This document shows, one piece after another, positions 23,415 through 35,400 of a stretch of 64,000 bases of DNA. A program made the translations under genes and the position numbers. Numbering within the stretch: position 1 is the first letter of the stretch; every line of letters begins with the position of its first letter. The notes beneath the pieces are model-generated. The model ran no database searches. It saw only the letters and a program-made list of their open reading frames with translations, and was not told the origin of the DNA. The stretch lies in the NCBI GenBank assembly GCA_000727475.1, contig KL647308.1, positions 1,054,001 to 1,118,000 of the forward strand, written 5' to 3'. This DNA is from Sarcocystis neurona. Taxonomy: Eukaryota; Apicomplexa; Conoidasida; Eucoccidiorida; Sarcocystidae.

Positions 23415-26400
23415 ATGATAGAAGACATCGGGACAGACTCGGGTCTCACAGGAGACGCCTATACGGACTTCTTATTCCACGACGCCTTCTTGGAAGAGGC
23501 CGAAAAACCATTCGCTTCGGACACTGCTTTTGCACCGGGAACTGTTGCAGCGGGGACTGACGCCGTCGTCGCTGTTGAAGTCCCTCCTATGCATAGAGAC
23601 GGTCTTGCCTGTGGCTCTGCTGCTGGAGCGACTTCAATCTACAGCTGTGCTGCTGCGCCTAGGCATATTGTTGCCGCTTCTTCGGGTGACACCATCCCGA
23701 GCACTTCTGCTGCTGGTACTCTTCCTCCTCCCACTGCTGCTGCTGCTGCGGCTCCTGCTCCGTCTACTCCGCCGAACAAATTTCCGTCGCAGGGTCGCGG
23801 GTGGGGCCTTCGCGTGCATCCTTTAAACGCCTGTCAGCCTGCCGCCGACAGCGCTGAATGCAGAGAGGACAGCAGCAGCAGCACGGGCAGTTCCTATCTG
23901 AGGTTCTGCAGCAGCAGCTCCACCACGAGCAGCAGCAGCAGCGTGAGCAGCGACAGCAATTACTCGAGCATCTGTGGGAGCGATGCGAGCAGCGCAAGCG
24001 CTCCACGTGGCAGCATCGCCAGCGGGGGTCCCAGCAGAAGCAGCAGCGCGTCTAACACGAAGACAAGGAATAGTGCTGACCACACGTTCAGCCCTGATTC
24101 TCGGGGCTTGCAATGCAGAGGCGGCAGCAGTCATGGAGTTCAGACTCAGACAGGGACTTCACCTTCCCGGAATTCTAAAGGCGACGCCTGCTGTAGCGTC
24201 GGGCATTCAGGAAACGATCTTCCGTCTGCTTCCTGTATCTCCTCTTCGAAGGAGACGGCACGCGTGCATCTTTCCACACCACAGCCGCAGCAGCATCCCC
24301 CTCCTGCACGAGTCGCGCCTGAAACTAGGATTGCTTCATCTTCGTCGTCTTCTCCTCCGCAGCCTTACTGTTCCCGTACGCTCCCTGCTGCCGCAGGTCG
24401 TCTCTCCAGTCTTACCCTCCCCGGCGCCACTGCGATGGATAATTCTCAAGCACACCTTCAGCTGCGCGAAGGGACACCGCACGTAGCAGTCAATTCCATC
24501 CCTGCGGTCCTTGCAAGTTCGCTTCATCGTCCTGCTCCTGCCTCTCCTCTCTCTACTGGTGTTGGTTCCACATTTTCTTCGCCTGCTTCTATCTGTCGTC
24601 GTCGTTTTCGTGCAGCAGCTTCCCCTCCGCCGGCTTCTGCTACTGGCGCAGCAGCAAATGTTCCGCCGCCCGGTGCAACCGCTTCAGCTCCCGCTGCTGC
24701 AGTCGCTGGGCGTTCCTCCGCTGCTGATCGTTCCGCTTCCGCTTCTCCTCGTGCTGCTGTTACTTGTGTTTCCTCGGCTGCGTGCAGTTCTCCTGGACAC
24801 CGCTGCGCGCTGCCCCAAGCCGATGTAGCCGGCCCCCTTGCTGCTGCTGCTGCCCCGATTGTGGGACGCGCCGAATACCGCAGTCCCTATAGCAGCAGAA
24901 ACAGTAGCAGGACATCGTCGCTCTTCCGTCACAGCTACTCACGAGAGTCAGGCGTGTTCTGCTGCTTCTCTCCCTCAGCCGAAGTCGACAACCCTTCTTG
25001 TTGCTCTTCTCCTGCACCAACAGAAGTCGAGGCTGCAAGTCCGTATACGCCCTCACCCCGCACCCCACACACGCCGTTGCTGCAGCAGCAACAGCAGGAC
25101 CAGCGGGACGGGGGGAGGCTGCCGTCAGAAGAGCAACAAGGAAGCCGACAGCACGAACAGGTCCGACAGCAGCAGGAGTTGCAGCCGCAGCAGCAGCAGC
25201 AAACACAGCGACCTACAGAGCTGAGGATGCAGCACAGAGGGGAGGAGGAAAGACTTCTGCAGCTGCAAGAACAGCAACAGAGACAGACATCGCCGCGTCC
25301 GCAGCAAGGGGGGTGGAAAAAAGCGGGGCACCAGACAGATGGACAGCAGCATCAGCACGAAGGTCGCCACCAGCAGCCTGAACGACTGCAGCAGCATGCT
25401 CAAAGACCGCAGCAGGAAAAGGAAGGACCTGCACCACACGCGCAGCAGTCGAGTCACCAGGCCCCGCGTCCATCCCCGCCCGAGCAGCTCCAGCAGCAAC
25501 ACGTCTTTGAGAGTGAGGATCAAACGGGCTCTGAGAGACGTTCCCGTGGACAGCAGCAGCAGCAACGCATGCACGTGCAGCAGCAGGAGGGACACGTAGT
25601 CCACCAGCAGGGGGAGTTACAACAACAGCGTGCACAAACAGAGCGAGAAGGGCGACGAGTTTCGATCTACCGAGGTCAGCAGAAGCAGCTGCTGCATGTG
25701 CAGCAGCAGCAGCATCAGCCACAGCAGCAGCCGCGCCCGCAGGAGCAACAGCTACCGCCGCAATTGCAGCAACAGCTCTCCAGACTCTTAGGAGGAAGAC
25801 AGCAGCAAACACAGCAGGAGCAGGAGCAGACTCAGCAGCAAGCATTCGCCTTTGACGTACTATCACGTCCGCAGAAGCACCTGTCGCTGCACGTTCAACA
25901 ACAGGAGACGCAGCGACAGCTTCTCGGCGCGCACCAGCAGCAGTACGTGGTATCGCAGCAGGAGCATCAGGAGGGACGACATTACGAACAGCAGCAGCAA
26001 CAGCACGAACAGAGGCGGCTCCACGGGTGGCGGCAGCAGCTCGAGTCGGAGCGGCAGGACCAGCAGCAGGAGCAGCGTCAGCAGCAGGAACAGCGACAGC
26101 AGCAGAAGCAGCGTCAGCAGCAGGAGCGGATTCATCAGCAGGAGCGGAGTCATCAGCAGCAGCAGCGGCCGCAGGAGAAGCAGCAGGGACACCTTGAAAG
26201 GCGTCTAGAGCAGCAACGGCAGCGACGAGACAGCACTGGAGAGCAGCAGCAACCGAGTGTATTACGTGCACCACGTAGACAAGTACAGCAACTGCTCCGG
26301 CAGTCTGAGCAGCAGCGACAGGATCAGCAGCAGCAGCGACAGGGTGAACAGCAGCAGCACACGCAGGCTGTACTACAAGCCTCCCTTTTCAATCTTCCAC

Positions 26401-29400
26401 ACGTTGGGGAAAAGTTGGAGTCCTTCACGCTCCCTTGTGAGACGGAAGAATGGCAAGAACTTCTTTCTCTCTCTCAGCCGGTCGCAACAATGGCTGAGAA
26501 TATCGAGGAAGATCCTTCAGCAGACAAGAGCTTGCCTAAGGATGACTGCGACGTGGACCCCCGCAGCAGCAGCAGCACGACACTCAGCAGCAGGAGCCAC
26601 GGCGCGGCCTCCAGCAGCAACAGTCCATCAAGTAGTAGCAGGCGCAGCCACAACACGGCCACGGCCCGCGGCGGCCGCACGACAGCCATCACCAGCAGCA
26701 GCAACAGCATTAACGTGACATGCAGCAGCAGCAGCAATGCGACCGGCAGCAGCAGCAGTAGCGCGATCTGCAGTATCACAACAACAACCAGCAGCAGTCG
26801 TTGCTGCTACACGGACTGTAGCAGCAGCAGGAGGGCCTACGAGACGCCGTCGAGGGACGGCACCAGGAAGCTCGAGAGCAGCACCAGGAGCAGCACACGA
26901 TGCAGCAGCAGCAGCAGCAGGACATGCAGGAGTCCTCCGAGGAGTGTCCCCCAAGGCACTGACGTTCTGCGGTGGAGGAGTAGCAGCAACACCGTCCTGA
27001 GTAGCAGCAGCGCTCCTGCGTCTTCAAGCGAAGTCTCCTCCACAAGCAACACCAGAAACAGGGGAGAAGACGACCGCCCGAGCAGCAGCAGCAGCAGCGT
27101 GGACGTCCATGAAAATCTGGCATACCGGCTTCTGTACATCGGTACACCAACTTGCTCCTCACGTGCAGAACCGTCACCGCCACAGCAGGCGGTTTCGGCG
27201 GGAGTGCAGCAGCAACAGCAGCAGCAAACACTCGCGCCTCCGCAACAACAGCAAGAGCTGCAGCAGGGCGAACAGCAACGTCCACGAACGCACCACGTCG
27301 CGCCTGGGCCACGACAACGCCAACAGCAGCACCGCGGCATGCCGCAACAAATACAGCTGCCTCACCGACTGGAACAGGTGGGTAGGTGCAATGTTAAGGA
27401 TATGGACTGGCCTTCGAGCAAAACACAGCAGCAGCACGAGGAACAGCAGCAGCGGCAGCAGCGACAGGAGCAGCAGCAGCAGCAGGAGCATCTAGAAGAA
27501 GATAAACGGCATCCCTGGAGTGCGCTTTCTGAAGAAGAAGATCTGCTAGTGGCCCTCGACTTAGAAGAAATCAATGCTGCTGTAGACGTAGACGATACAG
27601 ACGCCGAGCCACACCAACAGCAGCAGCGGCAGCGGCAACACAAGCAATCCCAGCAGCTGCAGCAGCACCAAGAGCAGTGGACACGACAACAACAACAGAA
27701 CTCGCAGCAGCAGCACCGTCCACAGCGGTCGCCTACGAGACTTGCACAAGAGCCGCCTCAGCGGCTGTCACCTGAGCAGCAGAGCGTCCCACAGCATTGG
27801 TCCCTAAATTTTCAGAGAGGGGGCTTTCTCCGACAGCTGCGGCATTCCCAAGCGTTAAACGCAACAGGTCAAACGGAGCGACAACAACAGCAGCAGCAAC
27901 AACCACTGGGCGCGGAGCAGGAGAAACAACGGGACTATCTCTGGCAGCCGCAGCAACAGTCGATCGATCCGCAGCTGGTGGCGCAGCAACAGCAAGAACG
28001 GCAGCTGCAGCAGCGACAGGAAGAGCAAAACTGGCGTCAGCAGCAACAAGGGCAGCAACAGGAAAGACCAGAGGAGAGACACCGGCAAGAAGCCCAGCAG
28101 AAGCAGCAGGAGCCGAAGCGGGAGCAGGGGCAGCAAGAAGTGGAGCCGCAGGAACGACCGCCGGGAACAGACGGAGACGCAAGGCCCACGTATACTGGCT
28201 TTGCCTTTGCTTCTGGGCGTCCTGTGCTGCTGACGGATGAAGCTCGTCGGCGAGGGAGGCTACAGCTGATGCAGCTGCTCGGAGAAGAGCCGGAGCAACT
28301 GCCGCTGCCACAGCTCAGTCGCGTCCAGCAGCCTCCGCGACGCCGGCTGCTGCTGCAGGAGCCACACACGCCTGACAACACCAAACGTATCAGCAACTTA
28401 CGAGCGACACACGCAAAATTTTCTTTATCTGTTGCTCGTGAAAGTGACGACGCCGACAAAAAGAACTCTAGTAACCCACTTGCTGCTGCTGCCACCTGTC
28501 CTGCTGGCGGGGCCTTTGCCGGGCACGCAGGCGCTGTCTCGCTGTGTTGTACGGCGGCTGCTGCTGCTAAAGGACGGCTTGTTGACAGGCCGGTGGTAGG
28601 TCGAAGCGCAGCCCTGGGTGAAAGAGGAGAAACAGAAGCGATGGAACAAGGTGGTGCGTCAGCGTCCTCAGCATCCCTTGTTGCGAGTGCAGCTGAGGCA
28701 GCAGCAGGAGCCGCAGGGCCAGACACCGCGGCAGCAGGAAGGCTACGAGCCTCTGCGGCAGCATTAGCGCCACCAGGCAGCCCGGGGGCTTCACAAATGC
28801 AGGGGGGACTGGCAGCAGCAAATACAATGGCAGCTTCTGCGGAAACCTCTTCAGCAGCCTCGGGGCTGCCGGAGGGGAGTCCTGCAGATACACCGGCGGC
28901 CGCGGCGAGAGCTGCTGCTCAGTCTCAAGCCTTCGTCCGGGCAGAAGCAGCAGCACCAGCGGCGACAACACCAACGACAGCAGCAAAGGCAGCAGCAGTG
29001 CCGGAAGCAGCTGGAGCAGCAGCACTGGCAGCAGCAGGGGCACCAGCAGCAGCAACGTCCACTGGAGCCGCAGCAGTGACAACAGCGGGGACAGCCGCAT
29101 CACCAGCAGCAGGGGCGGAAATAACATCAGCAGCGGGGGCAGCAACAGGAGCAGTTACAGCAGAAACGTCCGCAAGAAGGACAGCAGCTACAGCGGTGGC
29201 AGAGGCGGCGGCATTGACGACAGGCGGAGTTGGTGTGGAGGAGAAGAACAGCGGGTTTCGACTTGCTTCTGGCCGAGCGGCACCTGCCCCGAGCGCACAC
29301 GCGCGTCGCATGGCTTTGCGACTGTTTCAGCAGACAGAGACTGCAGGCCACCGCCAAAGAACTGATGCTCTTGCCCGGTCGTCAACGGGTTTTGTCGCCC

Positions 29401-32400
29401 CGCGGCAAGTGAGCCTTCCTGATGCGCGCGCTGCTCTTCCTGCGGTTGCACCCTCCGTACGACTCCGGGGCTCCACGAGGTCAGCAACAGACGCAGGATG
29501 GCACTCTTCACGACCTGCTCCTGCTGCTGTTGCTTGTGGAGCAGCGGCAGTGGAGGCGGCAGCAGCAGCGGAACAGCAGGCGTCGGTCTTGACAAGGACG
29601 ACGGGGAGAGGAGCAGCTGCCACAGCGCCAAGGGCAGCAGCTATAGCGGTGGAAGGTGGTGGACAGGCAGGCGGTGCAGTGGCAGCAGCAGCGGCGGCGG
29701 CAGCTCCAGGTCCAACTAAGGCAACAGCAGCAGGTGAAGCAGGTGAAGGAGCAGCACGCCATTTGGTAGTTGCTGCGAAGGAGACAGCAGCAGGAACAGC
29801 ACGTGTGTCTCGTCAGGCCTCGAGGTCAGCTCAAGACGCCAACCCGCGGCAAGCGTCTGATTACCTGCAACAGCAGCAGCAGCAGTCGCACGACGCGCTG
29901 CAGTACGACCAGACAGCAATACGTCTCTGCAGCAGTGCAATGCGAGAAACACCGCTCCGGCTTCCTGTTGTGGGAAGCCATACGAAGAATAGCAGCGACA
30001 GTAGCTATGGCGTGAGCTCGTCGTCGAGCGACAGCATCAGCAGCAGCAAAGGTTGCCTCGACAGCGGCTGCAGCAGCGGCGGCAGGCACCTCAGCGGCAC
30101 CGCCAGCCCCAGCAACAGTAGCAGCAGCTGCAGCAGGAGCGACAGCAGCACATACAGGAGTGACGTCCCGACGGACCCAGACTCAATGCAGGGGCCGCAG
30201 CAGCAGGCGACAGCCTGCGAAGAGGCGTGGTGGGAAGAGGAGGACTGGGGCAATATCAACCTTGAGAACGACAGCGCGTGTTGCGCTTCAACTGCGCCGT
30301 TGAACAACAACAACAACAACCCATGCTGCAGCGGGATACCAGAGTCGAGCAGGAGCGCCAGCAACAGCAACACTCCGACGGGGAACTGTAGCCGCAGAAC
30401 GTCGTCGGCTGCGTCAAGGGAGAGCTGCTGGCATCACGACGCGACTGTCTGCAGCACCAGCAGCAGCGTTGTTGCGGACAGCGGCCTGAGTTCTTCAGGT
30501 AGCGACCCGAATTGCAGCACCTCTGCGGTGGCGAGCAGCACCAGCAGCAACGACAGCAACGGGTCTTTAAGCTGCAGCAGCAGCAGCAGTTTTTCTGCCT
30601 TCGGGACGTGCAGCAGCAGCACCTTGGCCGCATGCGGCACCAGCGCGAAAAGCTTGTTCCGGTTTGCTTCCGGCCGCGACGCAGTAGTAAGTGAGTCTGC
30701 CCGCAAAAGAGCCCGCCTGATATTTGACGAGTTCGAGCAGCAGCCTCAACCGCAGTGGCTGCGGCAGCAGCACAAGCAGCACCTAGGTGTGGGACCGGTG
30801 CAGCAGGAGAGTCATCACCTCGACGCACGACAGCAGAGGAGGGGACGCGAGGCGCAGCACGAGCAGCCGCGGGCCTTGCAGCAGCAACAGCCGCACCGGT
30901 ACGAAAGCAAGCAGCAGCAGCGGTTGTCGTGCGGTCAGCCGAAGACAGGCGCTGCCTGCAGTGCTGTCTCGACCCCCTCTGCCTTCTCTTCACGAGAAGC
31001 AAAGCTGGCACTTCCTAAGTTTTGCGACCCCACACACAGCAGGAAGTTTGCCCTGGAGGCGGTAGTACGCGACGCCAGCAGCGCTGCAGACGGCCAGGGT
31101 GGCGCGTGCGACTGCGGCAGCGACCCTTCGAACCAAAAGACGTGGCGGAGCGCCAAGCCTGGCAACGAAGCAGGCAGCAGCACTTTCGCTCAGCAAAGCG
31201 ACAGCAGCAGCAGCTGCTGCAAGACGGCGCCCCAAGAGGCCGCGCTTGCCTTCCTGGACGAGGAAAGGACCCTCTGCAGCAGCACCAGCTGCAGCAGGAG
31301 CGCCTCCGAGTGCGACAGCACCGGTGGCAGGAGGTCGCCAACGCGCACCAGCTCCTGCAGCAGCAGCAGTGGCGGAGGCGGGAACCGCAGCAGCGACGCT
31401 GGCTACGGTATTGGCAGCAGCAACACAGCTGGTTGTAATAGCAGCAACAACAGCTATCAAAGTGGTAAGAGCACCACAATCAGTCGTCGATAGAAAAGAG
31501 ATACAACCCACAGCCGCTTCCAGTCGATACGTCGCAGCAGGGCGGACTGCACCAGCAGGGCGGACTGCAGCAGCAGCGCGGAATGCAGCAGCAGCGCGCA
31601 CTGCAGCGGCCGTTGTGAAAGAAGAAGCAGGGCAGAGCTTGCAGTCAGAGTGATACTAGCGGCGAGTCGCCAGGGGAGACGGAAGAACTGCGTCCGTAGC
31701 GCAGAGCGCAGGATCGCAGACGGTGCTTAGAAACAACGTCGCTGGCGGTAGCTACTGTTCGTCTTCTCTTACCGAGCGAGATCTTGAACGAAAGAAAGCG
31801 CTGCCCTACCTACCACCAGCAGCCACTTCAAAGCAGCGCGAGCGTGTGGGGTCAGCGCAGCAGCAGATTGTTGCAGAGCAGCAGCCGCCGCGGGTAAACA
31901 AGCGAGCAACGTTGTTGTGCGCAGCAGGTGATCAGCAGCAGGTACCTTGGAGCCGTGTAGCGACTTGGAGTAGGCGACAGCGCCTCTCCTGTCACCAGCA
32001 GCAGCAGCGGGAGCAGCAGCAGCAGCGGAAGCAGCAGCAGCAGCGGGAGCAGCGGGAGTCGCGACAGCAGCAGCAAGAGCAGCAGCGACGGCAGCAGCAG
32101 CAGTTCCCCCGCAGAAGTGTGATATCTCGTACTTCCAGTGATTTCGTAGAGACGTGCAGAAAGAGAGGCAGAGACGCCCCCTTCTGCGTCACTTGTGTGC
32201 AAGCGCGACGTCCACTGGGCAGAAAGAAATGCCAATATTTTTTGACGCGGGCTGTTTGCTTGTTGCTGCTGCAGCACCACCCCAGGACGCAATAGCGACA
32301 GTAGAGCGAGTCTCCGCCGTCGGTCTCTGGGAAGAGACGGGAGGCGGAGACGACGAACGGAGACGGCTAAAATCTTTTTCGACGAAGGCAGCCAACAGAG

Positions 32401-35400
32401 CAGACGGTCTTGCTATTGAAGCGCAGCAACCGACTGGTGATGACGCAGGCCTGCTGCTGTTGCCCAACAACGCCGAGACCGCTGCCAGCCCACGCACCTC
32501 GCCTGCAGCGACATCTCCTGCGTCGTTTCCTCTTGTTGATACTCACACAAGTGCGTGCCCTGCTGTGGCCTTGTACAACGCTTGCGCTGCTGGTAGCGGG
32601 AACTGCAGCAGCGGGGCTGGTTTAAATTCTCGCGTAGATGCGGCGCAGCAGCATTCTGCTCCTGTTTCTCTTGCTGCTGTCCCGGCACTTCTGGAGACTG
32701 CGGCCGGTAAAACGACGCCTGACATTGTTGCAGCAGCAGAACGAAACGCAGGAACCGGGAGAACAGAGGGAGCAGTGACTTGTGTCGCTAGGGGAAGCAG
32801 CACCGCCGCCAACGCTGCTGCTGCTCCTGCCCGCCGGTGCGCCGCCTCTGCTGCGACCACAAACCACTCACACGCCGACGCGGCTCCTGCTGCTGGCGCC
32901 GCCGCTCCTGCTGCCCCTTCTTCTGCCGCTCCTGACGCCGTTGCTGCCTCTCCCGCTGCCACTGCTGCTACCGCAGCTGCTGCTGCTGATGCGGCTCGGG
33001 GTACCGGTGCAGGGGCCGCGCCTGACGCTGTGGCCGTTGCCTGTGCTGTTGTTTCTGCATCTGCTACTGTTGCTTCCGCCGCAGGTGCTGATGCTGCACC
33101 TTGCTCAGCTCGTGAGTTTGCAGTGCCTGCAGGAGGTTTTTCTTTTGCTTCAGGCCGAAGAGTCACCATCAGTTCGGCAGCGCGAGAAAAAGCACGACAG
33201 CTGCTGTGGCTGGACGGCCTGGATGAATCTGTTCGCAGCAGGAGGTGGGCCGGGAACAGCAGCATCTGCAGTGAAAGCAGCAGCAGTAGTGGCATGGGCC
33301 CTGGCAGCAGCAGCATCAACAGTAGTTGTAGCGGCAGCTGGAGCAGCAAAAGCAGCCGTGCGAATGCCAGCGGCAACAAGTCGGAGTGGGAAGGGCTCTG
33401 CAGCTCGTCAGGCAGCACCGTCGGCTGGGGAACGGGCAAGAGCACCTGCAGCGGCTCCACGGGCAGCAATGACATCAAAGCGAAGCACTGCAGAGACACG
33501 TGCAGCTCTGCGGACTACTCCTGCGTCTCTACTGCAAACGCCTGCCTGAATTTTGACTGCGTCTCATCCACCGGCGTTAGCTGCGGTAACAGCAGCAGCT
33601 GCTGCATGCGTCTGGACGTGCCCTGCGTTGGCACAAACAGCACAGATGGTCCACAGGTAAGGCCTCTGCGATGCGGACAGCAACCGGGTGAGCCGCAGCA
33701 CCAGCAAAACGCTACTGAAGCTGAACGCAGCAGTGGTTTGCTGCTGCAGCTGGACGCACCGCAAAGCTGTTGTCCTCCGGGTTCCCTGTGCCCTGGCGGC
33801 GCTGCTCCTGCTGCTGCTGGTGACGAGGCGGAAGCGGACTCGGTAGCGAGAAGCGCAGCAGGAAAGGCCAACGCAGCAGCAGGGGTAGAAGACAGACCAA
33901 GTGCCAGCACAACAGCACTACTCGAATACAAAGCACGCGCTGCTGCAGCAGGAGCAGCAGCATCAACTGACGCAGCGGCAGACGTCCAAGCAACGGCTGC
34001 AAGTTCATCAGCTCCTAGAATGCATTCTGCAAGACAGCCATCGCAGGAGTGGTCTACAAGAGCTGCTCCACTTTTCTTGGCCGAGGCCCCACTCGTAGCA
34101 GCGACGACGGCGTATCCTGCTAGTGCTCCTGCTGCAGCAGATACGTCAGTCTTCGCTGCAGAGTCGGGCGCCTCTGTCTGTCAGTCCTGCTCTCTCGTTG
34201 AACTGGGTACAGTTCAGAGCGAGCTAAGCAAGGCGTGTGGCGCGTGCGCCTCTTCTGCTGAAGAAGCTACCGCAGCAGCAAAAGACACAGGTAGAAGCCT
34301 CGAGGCTGGTGTCGATGCCTTGCGGCAGCAGGCAGCCGTGTGCAAAGACGTGGCAGTCTGCACGCCGCCCTTAGCAGCAGCAGGCGAGGCAGCACGCGCC
34401 ACCAAGCAGGGCGCGACGCAGCCGCCACCGAGTGACGCAACAGCAAACACCCCATCAGCAGGAGAAGCGCCACGTCCCGCAGCGGCTCCCGCAGAGCGTC
34501 CGTCAACCTGGACGGCTTCTGTTCTGAAGGAAGAACGCAAGCTGCAGCTTCATCTCACGGCAGCGTTGCCAGCAGCAGCAGCATCAGCAGCCGTGGTGGT
34601 GCCTTCCACAAAACTCTGCCGAGATCTGTGGGAGGCTTTTGCGCGGCCCCTAGAGGCGGTGCTGGAGCAGGACCATGAGCAGCGGCGGCAGCAGCAGCAG
34701 GACACCTGCTACGTGACGATGGGGGGGGGCCGCCGGAGAGCACTTTCACCCGTTGCAGAGACTCTGCTGGACCCGGATTCGCTGACGCACGGCGGTCAGC
34801 AATCGCGAAAGCAGCTCTGTGTCTTCGCTTTCAGCGAGCAAAGTCGAGGACGATGTCGCTGGGGGGCCGCAGCAACCGGTGGGGCCGCAGCCACAGGTGG
34901 GGCCGCAGCGACAGAGACGTTAGCGGAAGGAGCAGAAGAAAGTGTAACAAGGACACCGCAGCTAACACGCCAGAGAAACCCAGCAAAGAGTGAGATGATA
35001 TCGTTGAGAGTCCGCTGCAAGCCAGTACAGAGAGAAGAAGCCCTGTTCGCGGCCGCACAGCAGTCGAAAGCAGCGGTAATAAGGCACAGCAGAGCCGCAA
35101 GTGCGGTGCCGAGCGGGGGAGTGCACCTGCTTGCTCTGCCCTACGAGGTAGCGAAGCGCTGCGATCCTCTGCGGTGTCAGACGTACGCTGCTGCACGAAA
35201 ATATCTGCTGCTGTGGCCTTCGCAGCAGCGGCAAAGTGGTTGCAGCAGCAATGTCACGGTGGCAGGGGCGCAGGAAGTCTACTACATGCTGCAGACGTAC
35301 CTGCTCCTGAAGCAGCTGCACAAACAACGGGCCAAACAAAACCCGGGCGTCGAAGCAGGCCCTGCACCGTTCTACTCCTCATCCTGCGTTTTTTCAGCAG

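Noticed and set aside
25213..26274. Minus-strand Ala/Val-rich open frame of about 350 codons
   Set aside because: It is the shadow of CAG tracts read as CTG/TGC on the other strand; the + frame joins BRC repeats and OB folds.
32543..33499. Minus-strand frame of about 318 codons opposite BRCA2 exon 2
   Set aside because: It lies opposite BRC repeat 4 and has Leu/Ala repeat composition with no motif.
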